Source: Deltaproteobacteria bacterium
GTDB lineage: Bacteria; Desulfobacterota; Desulfobulbia; Desulfobulbales; Desulfobulbaceae
Reading direction: 5' to 3'
Length of the DNA: 9,746 nucleotides
Assembly: GCA_013151365.1 (NCBI GenBank)
Contig: JAADIK010000180.1
Span: 1 to 9,746, forward strand
Shown: piece by piece, positions 1 through 6,262 of the stretch
Position numbering within the stretch: the first letter of the stretch is position 1
Layout of the letters: every line of letters begins with the position of its first letter
Program-made: the position numbers and the translations under genes
Notes under the pieces: model-generated
The model's database searches: none
What the model was told of the DNA's origin: nothing
Seen by the model: only the letters and a program-made list of their open reading frames with translations

Positions 1-16
1 GCTGCGTTGGCAACTC

Positions 17-42
17 GTTGATATCACACCAGGATAATCAAC
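17..42. repeat. Short inverted repeat in possible dispersed repeat
   Basis: GTTGAT at 17-22 pairs with ATCAAC at 37-42 around a 14-nt loop. It lies in a stretch (about 1-100) whose wording, from memory, resembles intergenic repeats scattered through Desulfobacterota genomes. There is only one copy in this window, so repetition itself is not shown. The stem is short and could be chance. Confidence 0.25.
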
Positions 43-342
43 CTCGTCGCCGCCTTGCATCTGCACCGTTCTCGAACGCTCACGGATTCAGGTAAGCTTC
101 TGGCCCGGCGGTTTGCATCCATTACAGTGCTGTCCGGTTTGGTTTGCATTCCCAATGCGGACTCTTTAAGTTCTATGCCTGGAATTATACATGGAACTTT
201 TTGCTTGTCAAAGGCTTCACCGGTGCAAAATTTAACAGGTGCAGTAGTTTACCCGGAGTCTGCGCCGACCTGATATTGAAAAAAACCTCGTCCCCGGACG
301 GCCGTTAACCGGCCAGGATAATCCGGGAGTCGCAGGATTTGC

Positions 343-350
343 AAGGAGGA
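343..350 (+). promoter_or_regulatory. Strong Shine-Dalgarno for the 73-aa gene
   Basis: AAGGAGGA, 5 nt before ATG 356. It is one of the strongest ribosome binding sites in the window and fixes the start of an otherwise unrecognised gene. Confidence 0.8.
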
Positions 351-355
351 TAAAA

Positions 356-577
356 ATGAGACCAACGTATATCGACAACGAAGATAAAGCCCGGCTGGCC
401 GTTGAAGCATGGAAAAACGAGGCGGCCGACGCGCAGGTCCGGCACCTGCAACTGGCGATTGAGTCCCTGGAGCTCGGCCGGATGTACTATGAGCAAAAGG
501 GAAGCGAAAAAGGCGTAGGCCGGATGCAGCGCTGCATCGTGCTGTTGAAGCAGAGGTGTGACGAACTTGAAAAATAA
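356..577 (+). CDS. Small helical protein of unknown function (73 aa)
   Basis: I do not recognise the family. ATG at 356 is preceded by a near-perfect Shine-Dalgarno AAGGAGGA (343-350) with a 5-nt spacer, which is the main reason to call it real. Codon use matches the neighbours. The 73-residue product has no signal peptide, no membrane segment and no metal motif. It is rich in Glu, Lys, Arg, Leu and Ala and reads as one or two amphipathic helices: roughly residues 8-48, a Lys/Gly-rich turn near 48-54, then residues 55-73. It has two cysteines, in the motif RCIVLLKQRC. This helical-hairpin look would suit a small protein-binding or regulatory factor, but that is inference. It stands alone, converging on the radical SAM gene 28 bases downstream. 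No terminator hairpin is visible between them. Confidence 0.75.
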   Translation: MRPTYIDNEDKARLAVEAWKNEAADAQVRHLQLAIESLELGRMYYEQKGSEKGVGRMQRCIVLLKQRCDELEK

Positions 578-605
578 CAACAACAAGGGCAAGGAGGGAT
601 TCAGG

Positions 606-1514
606 CTAATTGAAAGGGTTCGCCAGGTCAAAATCAGGCAGCTGGCAGTCCCGGCTTGCCGGGTCCTGGACAAAACCATTCTCCAGGCCGAGCTCCAGGG
701 CGTAGTCGGTAATCTCGTCATACTCGGCGGTGGTCAGCGTCCGGTTGATCTCCGGATAAGCGGCTGCCTTATATTGCGGTGAGTACTGGGACATGAGGCT
801 GAAGTGGATGTCCGGCGATAAACCGGCCAGCAGCCGGAGGCATTTTCTGCTGTTGTCCGGACAGCCGGGTAGTACTAGGTGCCTGACCAGCAGGCCCCGC
901 CTGGCGATGCCGTGCCGGTCCGTCTCCAGGTCGCCCACCTGTTGCCGCATTTCTTCGAGGACCGCCGGGATGATATCCGCGTAATCGTCGACTCCGGAAT
1001 AGCGTTTGCCCAGCCGGTTGTCCATGTATTTGATATCCGGCAGATAAATATCAACCAGACCCCTGATCCGCCTGAGGGCCGCCACCGCATCATAGCCGTT
1101 GGAGTTGTACACCACCGGGATAACCAGGCCCCGGGACCTGGCCGCTACAATGGCCTCGGCCATCTGGAAAATCATGTGGGAAGGGGAGACGAAGTTGATG
1201 TTATGGGCGCCGGCATCCTGCAGGCGCAGGGCTTCCTCCGCCAGTTCTTCCACGGTCAGGTCCCGGGTCCGGCCGTGCCGGAATTCCTGGCTGACCTGGA
1301 AATTCTGGCAGAAGACACAGCGCAGGTTGCAGCCGGCGAAAAAGATGGCCCCGGACCCGTTGCTGCCGGAAATAGGCGGCTCCTCGCCGAAATGCAGGCC
1401 GGCATGGGAAATTTTTATCCCGGCATTCATGCCGCAGAACCCGGCCCGGCCGGTCTTGCGGTCTACCCGGCATTGACGGGGGCAGCCCGTGCATGTATTC
1501 AGGTGTTTCTGCAA
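606..1514 (-). CDS. Radical SAM protein, PflA-like (COG1313/PflX family)
   Basis: A 302-residue radical SAM enzyme of the uncharacterised family related to pyruvate formate-lyase activating enzymes. The 4Fe-4S/SAM-binding motif CNLRCVFC is at residues 62-69 (Cys62, Cys66, Cys69), inside the family signature GAIFFAGCNLRCVFCQN. Upstream lie a second cysteine group (Cys8, Cys11, Cys15, Cys27) and the stretch HFGEEPPISGS (41-51). The C-terminal GLENGFVQDP and PDFDLANPF are also typical, so the protein is complete. The start is TTG at 1514: GGAG (plus-strand 1521-1524) lies 6 nt upstream and no ATG is near the conserved N-terminus. The substrate is unknown; by family it could install a glycyl radical or modify a peptide or cofactor, but no glycyl radical enzyme gene is in the window. 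It is divergent from the beta-CASP ribonuclease and convergent with the 73-residue gene, so it is probably monocistronic. Confidence 0.92.
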   Translation of the reverse strand: MQKHLNTCTGCPRQCRVDRKTGRAGFCGMNAGIKISHAGLHFGEEPPISGSNGSGAIFFAGCNLRCVFCQNFQVSQEFRHGRTRDLTVEELAEEALRLQDAGAHNINFVSPSHMIFQMAEAIVAARSRGLVIPVVYNSNGYDAVAALRRIRGLVDIYLPDIKYMDNRLGKRYSGVDDYADIIPAVLEEMRQQVGDLETDRHGIARRGLLVRHLVLPGCPDNSRKCLRLLAGLSPDIHFSLMSQYSPQYKAAAYPEINRTLTTAEYDEITDYALELGLENGFVQDPASRDCQLPDFDLANPFN

Positions 1515-1520
1515 CCTGAT

Positions 1521-1524
1521 CTCC
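1521..1524 (-). promoter_or_regulatory. Ribosome binding site deciding the TTG start
   Basis: On the minus strand GGAG is followed by 6 nt and then TTG at 1514. This supports the rare start codon for the radical SAM gene. Confidence 0.6.
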
Positions 1525-1589
1525 GTTTCACCTTGTCCGTGACACTGACTAACATTCCGATTTCTTCGCTGTCCCGAATATTGTCCTGC

Positions 1590-1614
1590 GGCGGCGCAGA
1601 CAGGCTGTGCCGCC
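1590..1614. repeat. Inverted repeat in the divergent promoter region
   Basis: Bases 1590-1599 pair with 1605-1614 around the loop ACAGG. This gives a 10-bp GC-rich stem with a single G-T pair. It lies between the divergent radical SAM and ribonuclease genes, just upstream of a candidate promoter for the latter. No T-run follows on either strand, so it is not a standard intrinsic terminator. It could be an operator for a dimeric regulator or chance in GC-rich DNA. Confidence 0.45.
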
Positions 1615-1625
1615 CCGGGGAAATC

Positions 1626-1654
1626 TTGAAATTCATGGGGCGGCCGGGTATCCT
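1626..1654 (+). promoter_or_regulatory. Candidate sigma70 promoter for the beta-CASP RNase gene
   Basis: TTGAAA (1626-1631) and TATCCT (1649-1654) are separated by exactly 17 nt. They match the consensus in 5 of 6 and 4 of 6 positions. Transcription would start near 1661, giving a leader of about 30 nt before ATG 1693. Identified by eye only. Confidence 0.5.
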
Positions 1655-1681
1655 GCTGTCACCATATACACTTTTGCATGC

Positions 1682-1686
1682 AGGAG
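1682..1686 (+). promoter_or_regulatory. Ribosome binding site deciding the start at 1693
   Basis: AGGAG lies 6 nt before ATG 1693. It would fall inside the coding sequence if the upstream in-frame ATG at 1678 were used, so it favours the shorter protein. Confidence 0.65.
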
Positions 1687-1692
1687 TCTTTT

Positions 1693-3084
1693 ATGAAGAT
1701 TGAATTTCACGGGGCCGACAGAAACGTCACCGGTTCCTGCCATCTCATCCGCTGTCACGGCAAACTGGTTCTTGTCGATTGCGGCATGTATCAGGGCGGC
1801 CGGGAAATAGACGAGGAAAACAGCGGCGATTTCGGTTTTGACCCCAAGGCCGTTGATTTTCTGATTCTGACCCATGCCCATCTTGATCACTGCGGCCGCA
1901 TTCCGCTTCTGGTCAAACGGGGTTTCAGGGGCACAATCGTTGCGACTCCGGCCACCCGGGAGCTGGCACGACTGGTTATGCTCGACTCGGCCCGCATCCA
2001 GGAGGAAGAGGCGCTCTATAAGTCAAGAAAACAGCGCCGTCGCGGCGAGAGGAACGGGGAGGCGCAGCCGCTTTATACGACACTGGATGCCCTGAACAGC
2101 CTGGATTTTTTTACCGAGGTTCCCGGATTCGAAGAGCCGCGCACCCTTGCCGAGGGCATTCGGATGACCTTTTTCGATTCCGGTCATATTCTGGGGGCGG
2201 CGGCCGTCCTGTTCGAGCTGGAGGAGAACGACCACTGCCGCCGCGTCCTGTTTTCCGGTGATCTCGGCTACAGCGGCCGTGTCATCCTGCGTGACCCCGC
2301 CCGGCCGCCCCATGCCGACGTGGTGGTTATGGAGACCACCTATGGTAACCGGCGGCACAAGGAACTGGCGCCCTCCATCGAAGAGCTTTACCTGGCCGTT
2401 ACCGAAACCCTGGATCGAGGCGGGAATATCCTGATTCCCAGCTTTGCCCTGGAGCGGACTCAGGAAATCATCTATTACCTGCGCGAAGGATCGGCCCAGA
2501 GCAAGGTGCCCCGGAATATGCGGGTTTTCCTTGATTCGCCCATGGCCATTTCCGCCACCGAGATTTTTCGCCGTCATCCTGAATGCTATGATGCGGAAAC
2601 ATCCGAGTTGTTCCGCTCGGGACAGGACCCGTTCGACCTGCCCGGTCTTCATTTTACCAGGGAGACGGCCGATTCCATGGCCCTGAACAAGCTGCACGGC
2701 GGCGCCGTTATTATCGCGGGCTCGGGGATGTGTACCGGCGGCAGAATCCGTCACCACCTGAAACATAATCTGTGGCGCCGGGAGGCCGGTGTCGTCTTTG
2801 TCGGCTATGCCGCCCGAGGCACCCTGGCCCGCCGCATCATCGACGGCGCGGAGAAGGTCACTCTTTTCGGCGAGGAGATCGTGGTCCGGGCCGGGATCCA
2901 TACCATCGGCGGATTTTCCGCCCACGCGGACCAGAACGAGCTCCTGGCCTGGTATCAGCGGACCGGCGAGCCGGAGACCACTTTTCTGGTGCACGGTGAG
3001 GAAGAAAGCATGACTGTCTTTGCGAAATTCCTACACAATACCCGGGTGGAGATGCCCCATCTGCATCAGGAATACGACCTGTAA
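1693..3084 (+). CDS. Beta-CASP metallo-beta-lactamase-fold ribonuclease
   Basis: A 463-residue member of the COG1236 group (Ysh1/CPSF-73-like, KH-less type), which binds two zinc ions and cuts RNA as endo- and/or exonuclease. Visible motifs, numbered from ATG 1693: motif 1 VDCGMYQGG (about 28-36); motif 2 THAHLDHCG with His61, His63, Asp65 and His66; motif 3 DSGHILGAA with His165; motif 4 FSGDLG with Asp190. The beta-CASP cap follows: motif A METTYGN with Glu214, motif B GMCTGGRIRHH (about 345-355), motif C FSAHAD with His411, and the last zinc ligand in LVHGEEE (His434). All catalytic elements are present and the length is typical. An in-frame ATG at 1678 would add five residues but the ribosome binding site fits 1693. 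It is a single gene behind its own promoter. A role in RNA turnover or processing is inferred from the family; the natural substrate cannot be read from sequence. Confidence 0.95.
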   Translation: MKIEFHGADRNVTGSCHLIRCHGKLVLVDCGMYQGGREIDEENSGDFGFDPKAVDFLILTHAHLDHCGRIPLLVKRGFRGTIVATPATRELARLVMLDSARIQEEEALYKSRKQRRRGERNGEAQPLYTTLDALNSLDFFTEVPGFEEPRTLAEGIRMTFFDSGHILGAAAVLFELEENDHCRRVLFSGDLGYSGRVILRDPARPPHADVVVMETTYGNRRHKELAPSIEELYLAVTETLDRGGNILIPSFALERTQEIIYYLREGSAQSKVPRNMRVFLDSPMAISATEIFRRHPECYDAETSELFRSGQDPFDLPGLHFTRETADSMALNKLHGGAVIIAGSGMCTGGRIRHHLKHNLWRREAGVVFVGYAARGTLARRIIDGAEKVTLFGEEIVVRAGIHTIGGFSAHADQNELLAWYQRTGEPETTFLVHGEEESMTVFAKFLHNTRVEMPHLHQEYDL

Positions 3085-3096
3085 AGGAAAGGTAAA

Positions 3097-3111
3097 GAAG
3101 GCGCCTCCTTC
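3097..3111. terminator. Weak hairpin between converging genes
   Basis: GAAGG (3097-3101) pairs with CCTTC (3107-3111) with a 5-nt loop, in the 30-bp gap between the stops of the ribonuclease gene and dxs. On the minus strand it is followed by a loose T-rich stretch (TTTACCTTT), so it might end the xseB-ispA-dxs transcript. The 5-bp stem is weak; a bidirectional terminator is only a possibility. Confidence 0.3.
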
Positions 3112-3114
3112 AGG

Positions 3115-5019
3115 TTATTGTTTCATGACCTCCAGGGTGGCCTTGATGATGCCTGAAGCGTCGATCCCGTTGTTTTTCCAGAGCAAAGACTGGGGCGCGT
3201 GCTCGATAAAGGTGTTGCCGTAACCCAGCAGCCGAACCGGGACCTGCAGGTGCCTTTCGCCGAGCAGTTGCAGGACGGCGCTGCCGAAGCCGCCCTTTTT
3301 CACGTTGTCTTCAATCGTCACCACCCGGCCGGTCTGCGCCGCCCATTCGCAGATCAGCTCGTTATCAAGCGGTTTGACGAAGCGCGGGTTGATCACGGCC
3401 GCGTCGACGCCGAGCTTTTTCAGGCCCGCGGCGGCGGCCAGGGCCGGATAGACCCGGTTGCCGATGGGCAGGAGGAGGACATCGCCGCCTTCTTGCAGCA
3501 GCTCTCCCCGGCCGATTTCCAGCCTGGTCAGCCGGTTGTCAAGTTTCACGTCCTCGCCGCTGCCGCGCGGATAACGGATGGCCACCGGACCATCGCCTTT
3601 CACGGCCGTGTTCAGCATATGCCGCAGTTCATTCTCATCCTTGGGCGCCATGATTACGAGGTTGGGGATAAAACGCAGAAAAGACAGGTCGAAGACGCCG
3701 TGATGAGTCGGGCCGTCATCGCCGACCACGCCGCTCCGGTCCAGGGCGAAGATGACCGGCAGGCCCGGCAGGCAGACGTCGTGAATGATCTGGTCCAGGG
3801 CCCTCTGCATGAAGGTCGAATAGACGGTCACCACCGGCCGCATTCCCTCCATGGCCAGGCCGGCGGCAAAGGTGACCGCGTGCTGTTCGGCAATGCCGAC
3901 ATCGAAAAAGCGGTCCGGGAACTCGGTGCTGAAACGAGTCAGCCCGGTCCCGGCCGGCATGGCGGCGGTGATGGCGATAACCCGTTCGTCCTGCCGGGCC
4001 AGCTTGCATATGGTTTCGCCGAACACCTCCGTGTAGGAGACCGTGCCGGCAGAGGGCACCGGCTTGCCGGTGGCGACATCAAAGGGGCCGACGCCGTGAT
4101 AATCACCGGGGTTGGTCTCCGCCGGTTCATAGCCCTTGCCCTTGGTGGTGAGCACATGGATGAGCACCGGCCCCCGGCTGTTGTCCCGCACATTTTCCAG
4201 GGTTTCGATGAGTTCGTCAAGCTGGTGGCCGGGTATGGGACCGATATATTCGAATTTGAGCGCCTCGAAGAGCATGCCCGGGGTGAAAAAGCTTTTAAAA
4301 CTTTCCTCGCTCCGGCGCAGAACCGTCAGGATGTTTTCGCCGACAGAGGAGAGCGATTTCAGCCGTTCTTCCACGTGGCGTCGCAACCGGCGCACGGTCT
4401 TGCCGGTCAGCTTGCGGCTGAGGAAACTCGACATGGCTCCGACATTCGGCGAGATGGACATCTCGTTATCGTTCAGGATAACGATCAGGTTTTTACCCAG
4501 GTCCCCGGCCTGGTTCAGGCCCTCGAAGGCCAGGCCGGCGGTCATCGAACCGTCCCCGATCACGGCGATGACCTTGCTGTTGTCATGTTTGATGTCCTTG
4601 GCGGTTGTCAGGCCGAGGCCGTAGGAGATGGAGGTCGAACTGTGGCCGGTTTCAACCACGTCATACTCGCTCTCCGAACGCTTGGGAAAGCCGCTGATTC
4701 CCTTGTACTGACGCAGGGTGTGAAACCTGTCGCGCCGGCCGGTGATGAGCTTGTGGGCATAGGATTGGTGCCCGACATCCCAGATCAGTTTGTCTTTCGG
4801 CGTGTCAAAGACATAGTGGAGCGCCAAGGTCAGTTCCACGACGCCGAGACTCGGGGCCAGGTGGCCGCCGGTTTGCGAGACGGTATGAATAATTTCTTTT
4901 CTGATCTCTGCGGCCAGGATCGCCAGGTCGTCATGCTCGAGCCGCCGCAGGTCCGCTGGTGAATCTATGGTGTCAAGCAGGCCGGTTTTCCGGTCGGGTA
5001 GTGTATCCATCATGAGCAT
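3115..5019 (-). CDS. dxs: 1-deoxy-D-xylulose-5-phosphate synthase
   Basis: This thiamine-diphosphate enzyme condenses pyruvate with glyceraldehyde 3-phosphate to give DXP, the first step of the MEP isoprenoid pathway and a feed to thiamine and pyridoxal synthesis. The 634 residues are full length (E. coli 620). The N-terminal TPP domain shows GGHLAPSLG (His53), WDVGHQSYAHK (80-90), GISGFPKRSESEYD (107-120), and the TPP/Mg motif GDGSMTAG (155-162) with NDNEMSI (183-189). The pyrimidine-binding domain has GIAEQHAV with the catalytic Glu378, then DRSGVVGDDGPTHHG (427-441). The C-terminal transketolase domain runs to the end. ATG 5019 follows the ispA stop by 2 nt, and its Shine-Dalgarno AGGAAGAG (5026-5033) lies inside the last ispA codons, so translation is probably coupled. 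ATGs at codons 3 and 4 are possible alternatives. It is the last gene of xseB-ispA-dxs. Confidence 0.98.
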   Translation of the reverse strand: MLMMDTLPDRKTGLLDTIDSPADLRRLEHDDLAILAAEIRKEIIHTVSQTGGHLAPSLGVVELTLALHYVFDTPKDKLIWDVGHQSYAHKLITGRRDRFHTLRQYKGISGFPKRSESEYDVVETGHSSTSISYGLGLTTAKDIKHDNSKVIAVIGDGSMTAGLAFEGLNQAGDLGKNLIVILNDNEMSISPNVGAMSSFLSRKLTGKTVRRLRRHVEERLKSLSSVGENILTVLRRSEESFKSFFTPGMLFEALKFEYIGPIPGHQLDELIETLENVRDNSRGPVLIHVLTTKGKGYEPAETNPGDYHGVGPFDVATGKPVPSAGTVSYTEVFGETICKLARQDERVIAITAAMPAGTGLTRFSTEFPDRFFDVGIAEQHAVTFAAGLAMEGMRPVVTVYSTFMQRALDQIIHDVCLPGLPVIFALDRSGVVGDDGPTHHGVFDLSFLRFIPNLVIMAPKDENELRHMLNTAVKGDGPVAIRYPRGSGEDVKLDNRLTRLEIGRGELLQEGGDVLLLPIGNRVYPALAAAAGLKKLGVDAAVINPRFVKPLDNELICEWAAQTGRVVTIEDNVKKGGFGSAVLQLLGERHLQVPVRLLGYGNTFIEHAPQSLLWKNNGIDASGIIKATLEVMKQ

Positions 5020-5021
5020 GG

Positions 5022-5918
5022 TTATCTCTTCCTGTTGATAATATAATGGGCCAGGCCCCGCAACGGGTCGGCTTCAGGGCCGAAATCCCGCAGGGCGGTT
5101 ATTGCCCTGCCGACGGCATCGCCGGCCAGGCCCCTTGATTTTTCAAGACCGAACAGCGCCGGATAGGTTGCCTTGCCGCGTTGCGCGTCGCTGCCGGCCG
5201 CCTTGCCGAGCTGTTCGGTTGTCGATTCCACGTTGAGCAGGTCGTCGACGATCTGGAAAGCAAGGCCGATGGCGTTGCCGTATTCGGTCAGGGCTTTTCG
5301 CTGCCCGGGGTTCGCCCCGGCTGCAATGCCGCCGGCCACGATCGAGGCCGTAATCAATGCCCCGGTCTTGCTGCGGTGAATGGTCCGCAGGAGCTCGAAT
5401 GAAATAGCCCGGCCCTCGTTGGCCACATCCAGGGACTGGCCGCCGACCATGCCCAGGGGGCCGGCGGCCCGGGCAATGGTAAAGATGATTTCAAGCCGTG
5501 CCGCCGGGGCGATGGCCTGGTCGTCGGGACTGCTGAGCAGGTCAAAGGCAAAGCTCAGCAGGCCGTCGCCGGCCAGGATCGCCGCCGCCTCTCCGAAGAT
5601 GGTGTGGTTGGTCGGCTTCCCCCGGCGCAAGGCGTCGTCATCCATCGCCGGCAGGTCATCATGGATCAGGGAATAGGTGTGGATACACTCGAGGGCGCAG
5701 GCAACGGGAAGAACCGCTTCGTCAATATCCCGGCCACCGGCGGTCATCCGGGCGGCGGCAAGACAGAGAATGGGGCGGACACGTTTGCCGCCGACAAAGA
5801 GGCTGTAGCGCATGGCCTCGATATGGCCGGCAAAGTCGCCTTCGGCCTGGAGCATGTAACGGCTAAGCCCCTCGTCAACGAGCTTTCTCTGCCCTTCAAG
5901 ATAGGTCTTGATCGCCAC
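5022..5918 (-). CDS. ispA: Farnesyl diphosphate synthase (short-chain polyprenyl synthase)
   Basis: A 298-residue all-alpha trans-prenyltransferase that joins DMAPP/GPP with IPP to give farnesyl diphosphate (C15) in the cytoplasm. Motifs: GGKRVRP (43-49) for IPP binding; the first aspartate-rich motif DDLPAMD (87-93), a DDx4D form; RRGKPTNH (98-105); GQSLD (160-164); KTGALI (184-189); and the second aspartate-rich region FQIVDDLLNVE (221-231). Tyr82, five residues before the first motif, together with the two-residue insert in that motif, is the pattern of bacterial C15 synthases and argues against longer chains. Odd: the second motif reads DDLLN (Asp225, Asp226, Asn229), not the usual DDxxD. 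The start is GTG 5918, which overlaps the end of xseB by 23 nt; its ribosome binding site is weak, suggesting translational coupling. Product chain length is inferred from sequence. Confidence 0.95.
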   Translation of the reverse strand: MAIKTYLEGQRKLVDEGLSRYMLQAEGDFAGHIEAMRYSLFVGGKRVRPILCLAAARMTAGGRDIDEAVLPVACALECIHTYSLIHDDLPAMDDDALRRGKPTNHTIFGEAAAILAGDGLLSFAFDLLSSPDDQAIAPAARLEIIFTIARAAGPLGMVGGQSLDVANEGRAISFELLRTIHRSKTGALITASIVAGGIAAGANPGQRKALTEYGNAIGLAFQIVDDLLNVESTTEQLGKAAGSDAQRGKATYPALFGLEKSRGLAGDAVGRAITALRDFGPEADPLRGLAHYIINRKR

Positions 5919-6141
5919 GCTCGCTCTCGTCGAAGTTCACCGGGGTAAGGGTCCCGTCCTGTTTAAGCAGCAGTTCCACCCGGCTGCGGGCTTCTTCAAG
6001 CTTGCTGTTGCAAAATTTGACCAGGCCGATGCCTTCGTCAAATTTTTTCAGGCTGTCTTCCAGGCTCAGTTCACCCTCTTCAAGGTCCGAGGTGATCTGC
6101 TCAAGCCGGGTGAGAGCGTTTTCAAATGTCTTTTTTGCCAT
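5896..6141 (-). CDS. xseB: Exodeoxyribonuclease VII small subunit
   Basis: This 81-residue protein binds the XseA catalytic subunit to form exonuclease VII, which degrades single-stranded DNA from both ends to short oligonucleotides. The sequence is typical: FENALTRLEQI (6-16), DLEEGELSLEDSLKKFDEGIGLVKFCNSKLEEA (19-51), forming a helical hairpin, with an extra polar tail of about 15 residues. ATG 6141 has only a poor Shine-Dalgarno (GGGA). It is the first gene of the minus-strand operon and its end overlaps ispA by 23 nt. Linkage of xseB to ispA and dxs is common in Proteobacteria, but xseA, which often precedes xseB, is absent: the next gene upstream is divergent xerC. The catalytic subunit must be encoded elsewhere. 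Confidence 0.93.
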   Translation of the reverse strand: MAKKTFENALTRLEQITSDLEEGELSLEDSLKKFDEGIGLVKFCNSKLEEARSRVELLLKQDGTLTPVNFDESERGDQDLS

Positions 6142-6222
6142 AAGTCCCGGAATAAATACCTTGTTGCGGCCGGTCGTGTTGGTGTTTACAATGCCGGCTA
6201 AGATTCAATGCAACAAAGATTA

Positions 6223-6228
6223 TATAAT
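6223..6228 (+). promoter_or_regulatory. Candidate -10 box for the xerC-hslVU operon
   Basis: A perfect TATAAT at 6223-6228, about 35 nt before the chosen xerC start. No good -35 hexamer is found at 16-18 nt (AAGATT at 6200-6205). It overlaps the -10 of the opposing xseB promoter, so the two directions may compete for polymerase. Confidence 0.35.
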
Positions 6229-6252
6229 AAACTTTATAGAAATTGCTTTCAA
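6224..6252 (-). promoter_or_regulatory. Candidate sigma70 promoter for xseB-ispA-dxs
   Basis: Read on the minus strand, TTGAAA (6252-6247) and TATTAT (6229-6224) are 17 nt apart, each matching the consensus in 5 of 6 positions. The start point would be near 6217, giving a leader of about 75 nt before xseB. It lies in the AT-rich divergent spacer. Confidence 0.55.
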
Positions 6253-6262
6253 CTCATCTTTT

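Larger units (their letters stand above)
1..355. other. Intergenic region with no credible gene
   Basis: No open frame here has both a ribosome binding site and protein-like composition. The left end (about 1-100) reads like a dispersed intergenic repeat. It contains an inverted repeat GTTGAT (17-22) / ATCAAC (37-42) with a 14-nt loop. A TTGTCA hexamer at 205-210 is a possible -35 box, but no good -10 lies 16-18 nt downstream. Just before the next gene a small hairpin can form, GGCCG (300-304) / CGGCC (310-314) with loop TTAAC, which would sit in that gene's leader. The region is more AT-rich between about 160 and 290, as expected for a promoter zone, but I cannot place the promoter with confidence. 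Confidence 0.7.

Noticed and set aside
193..204. A sigma54-like GG...GC element before the 73-residue gene
   Set aside because: The spacing between GG and GC is 8 nt, not 10, and TGGAAC departs from the consensus.
55..273. A 72-codon open frame in the left intergenic region
   Set aside because: It has no Shine-Dalgarno, starts inside the repeat-like stretch, and its composition does not look like the neighbours.
289..314. Two small GC-rich hairpins in the leader of the 73-residue gene, considered as a riboswitch
   Set aside because: The stems are only 4-5 bp, compete with each other, and match no riboswitch core I know.
879..1703. A 274-codon open frame on the plus strand opposite the radical SAM gene
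   Set aside because: It is antisense to a clearly real gene, of low-complexity composition, and runs through the divergent promoter region.
2023..2994. A 323-codon open frame on the minus strand opposite the beta-CASP nuclease
   Set aside because: It is a shadow of the nuclease, whose zinc-binding motifs are all intact on the plus strand.
3199..4962. A 587-codon open frame on the plus strand opposite dxs
   Set aside because: It is the antisense shadow of a high-GC gene whose dxs motifs are complete. The translation is rich in His, Gly, Gln and Asp with no family motif and no ribosome binding site.
6191..6262. A longer XerC starting at ATG 6191
   Set aside because: The extra 24 residues do not fit the family N-terminus and cover the AT-rich promoter zone.
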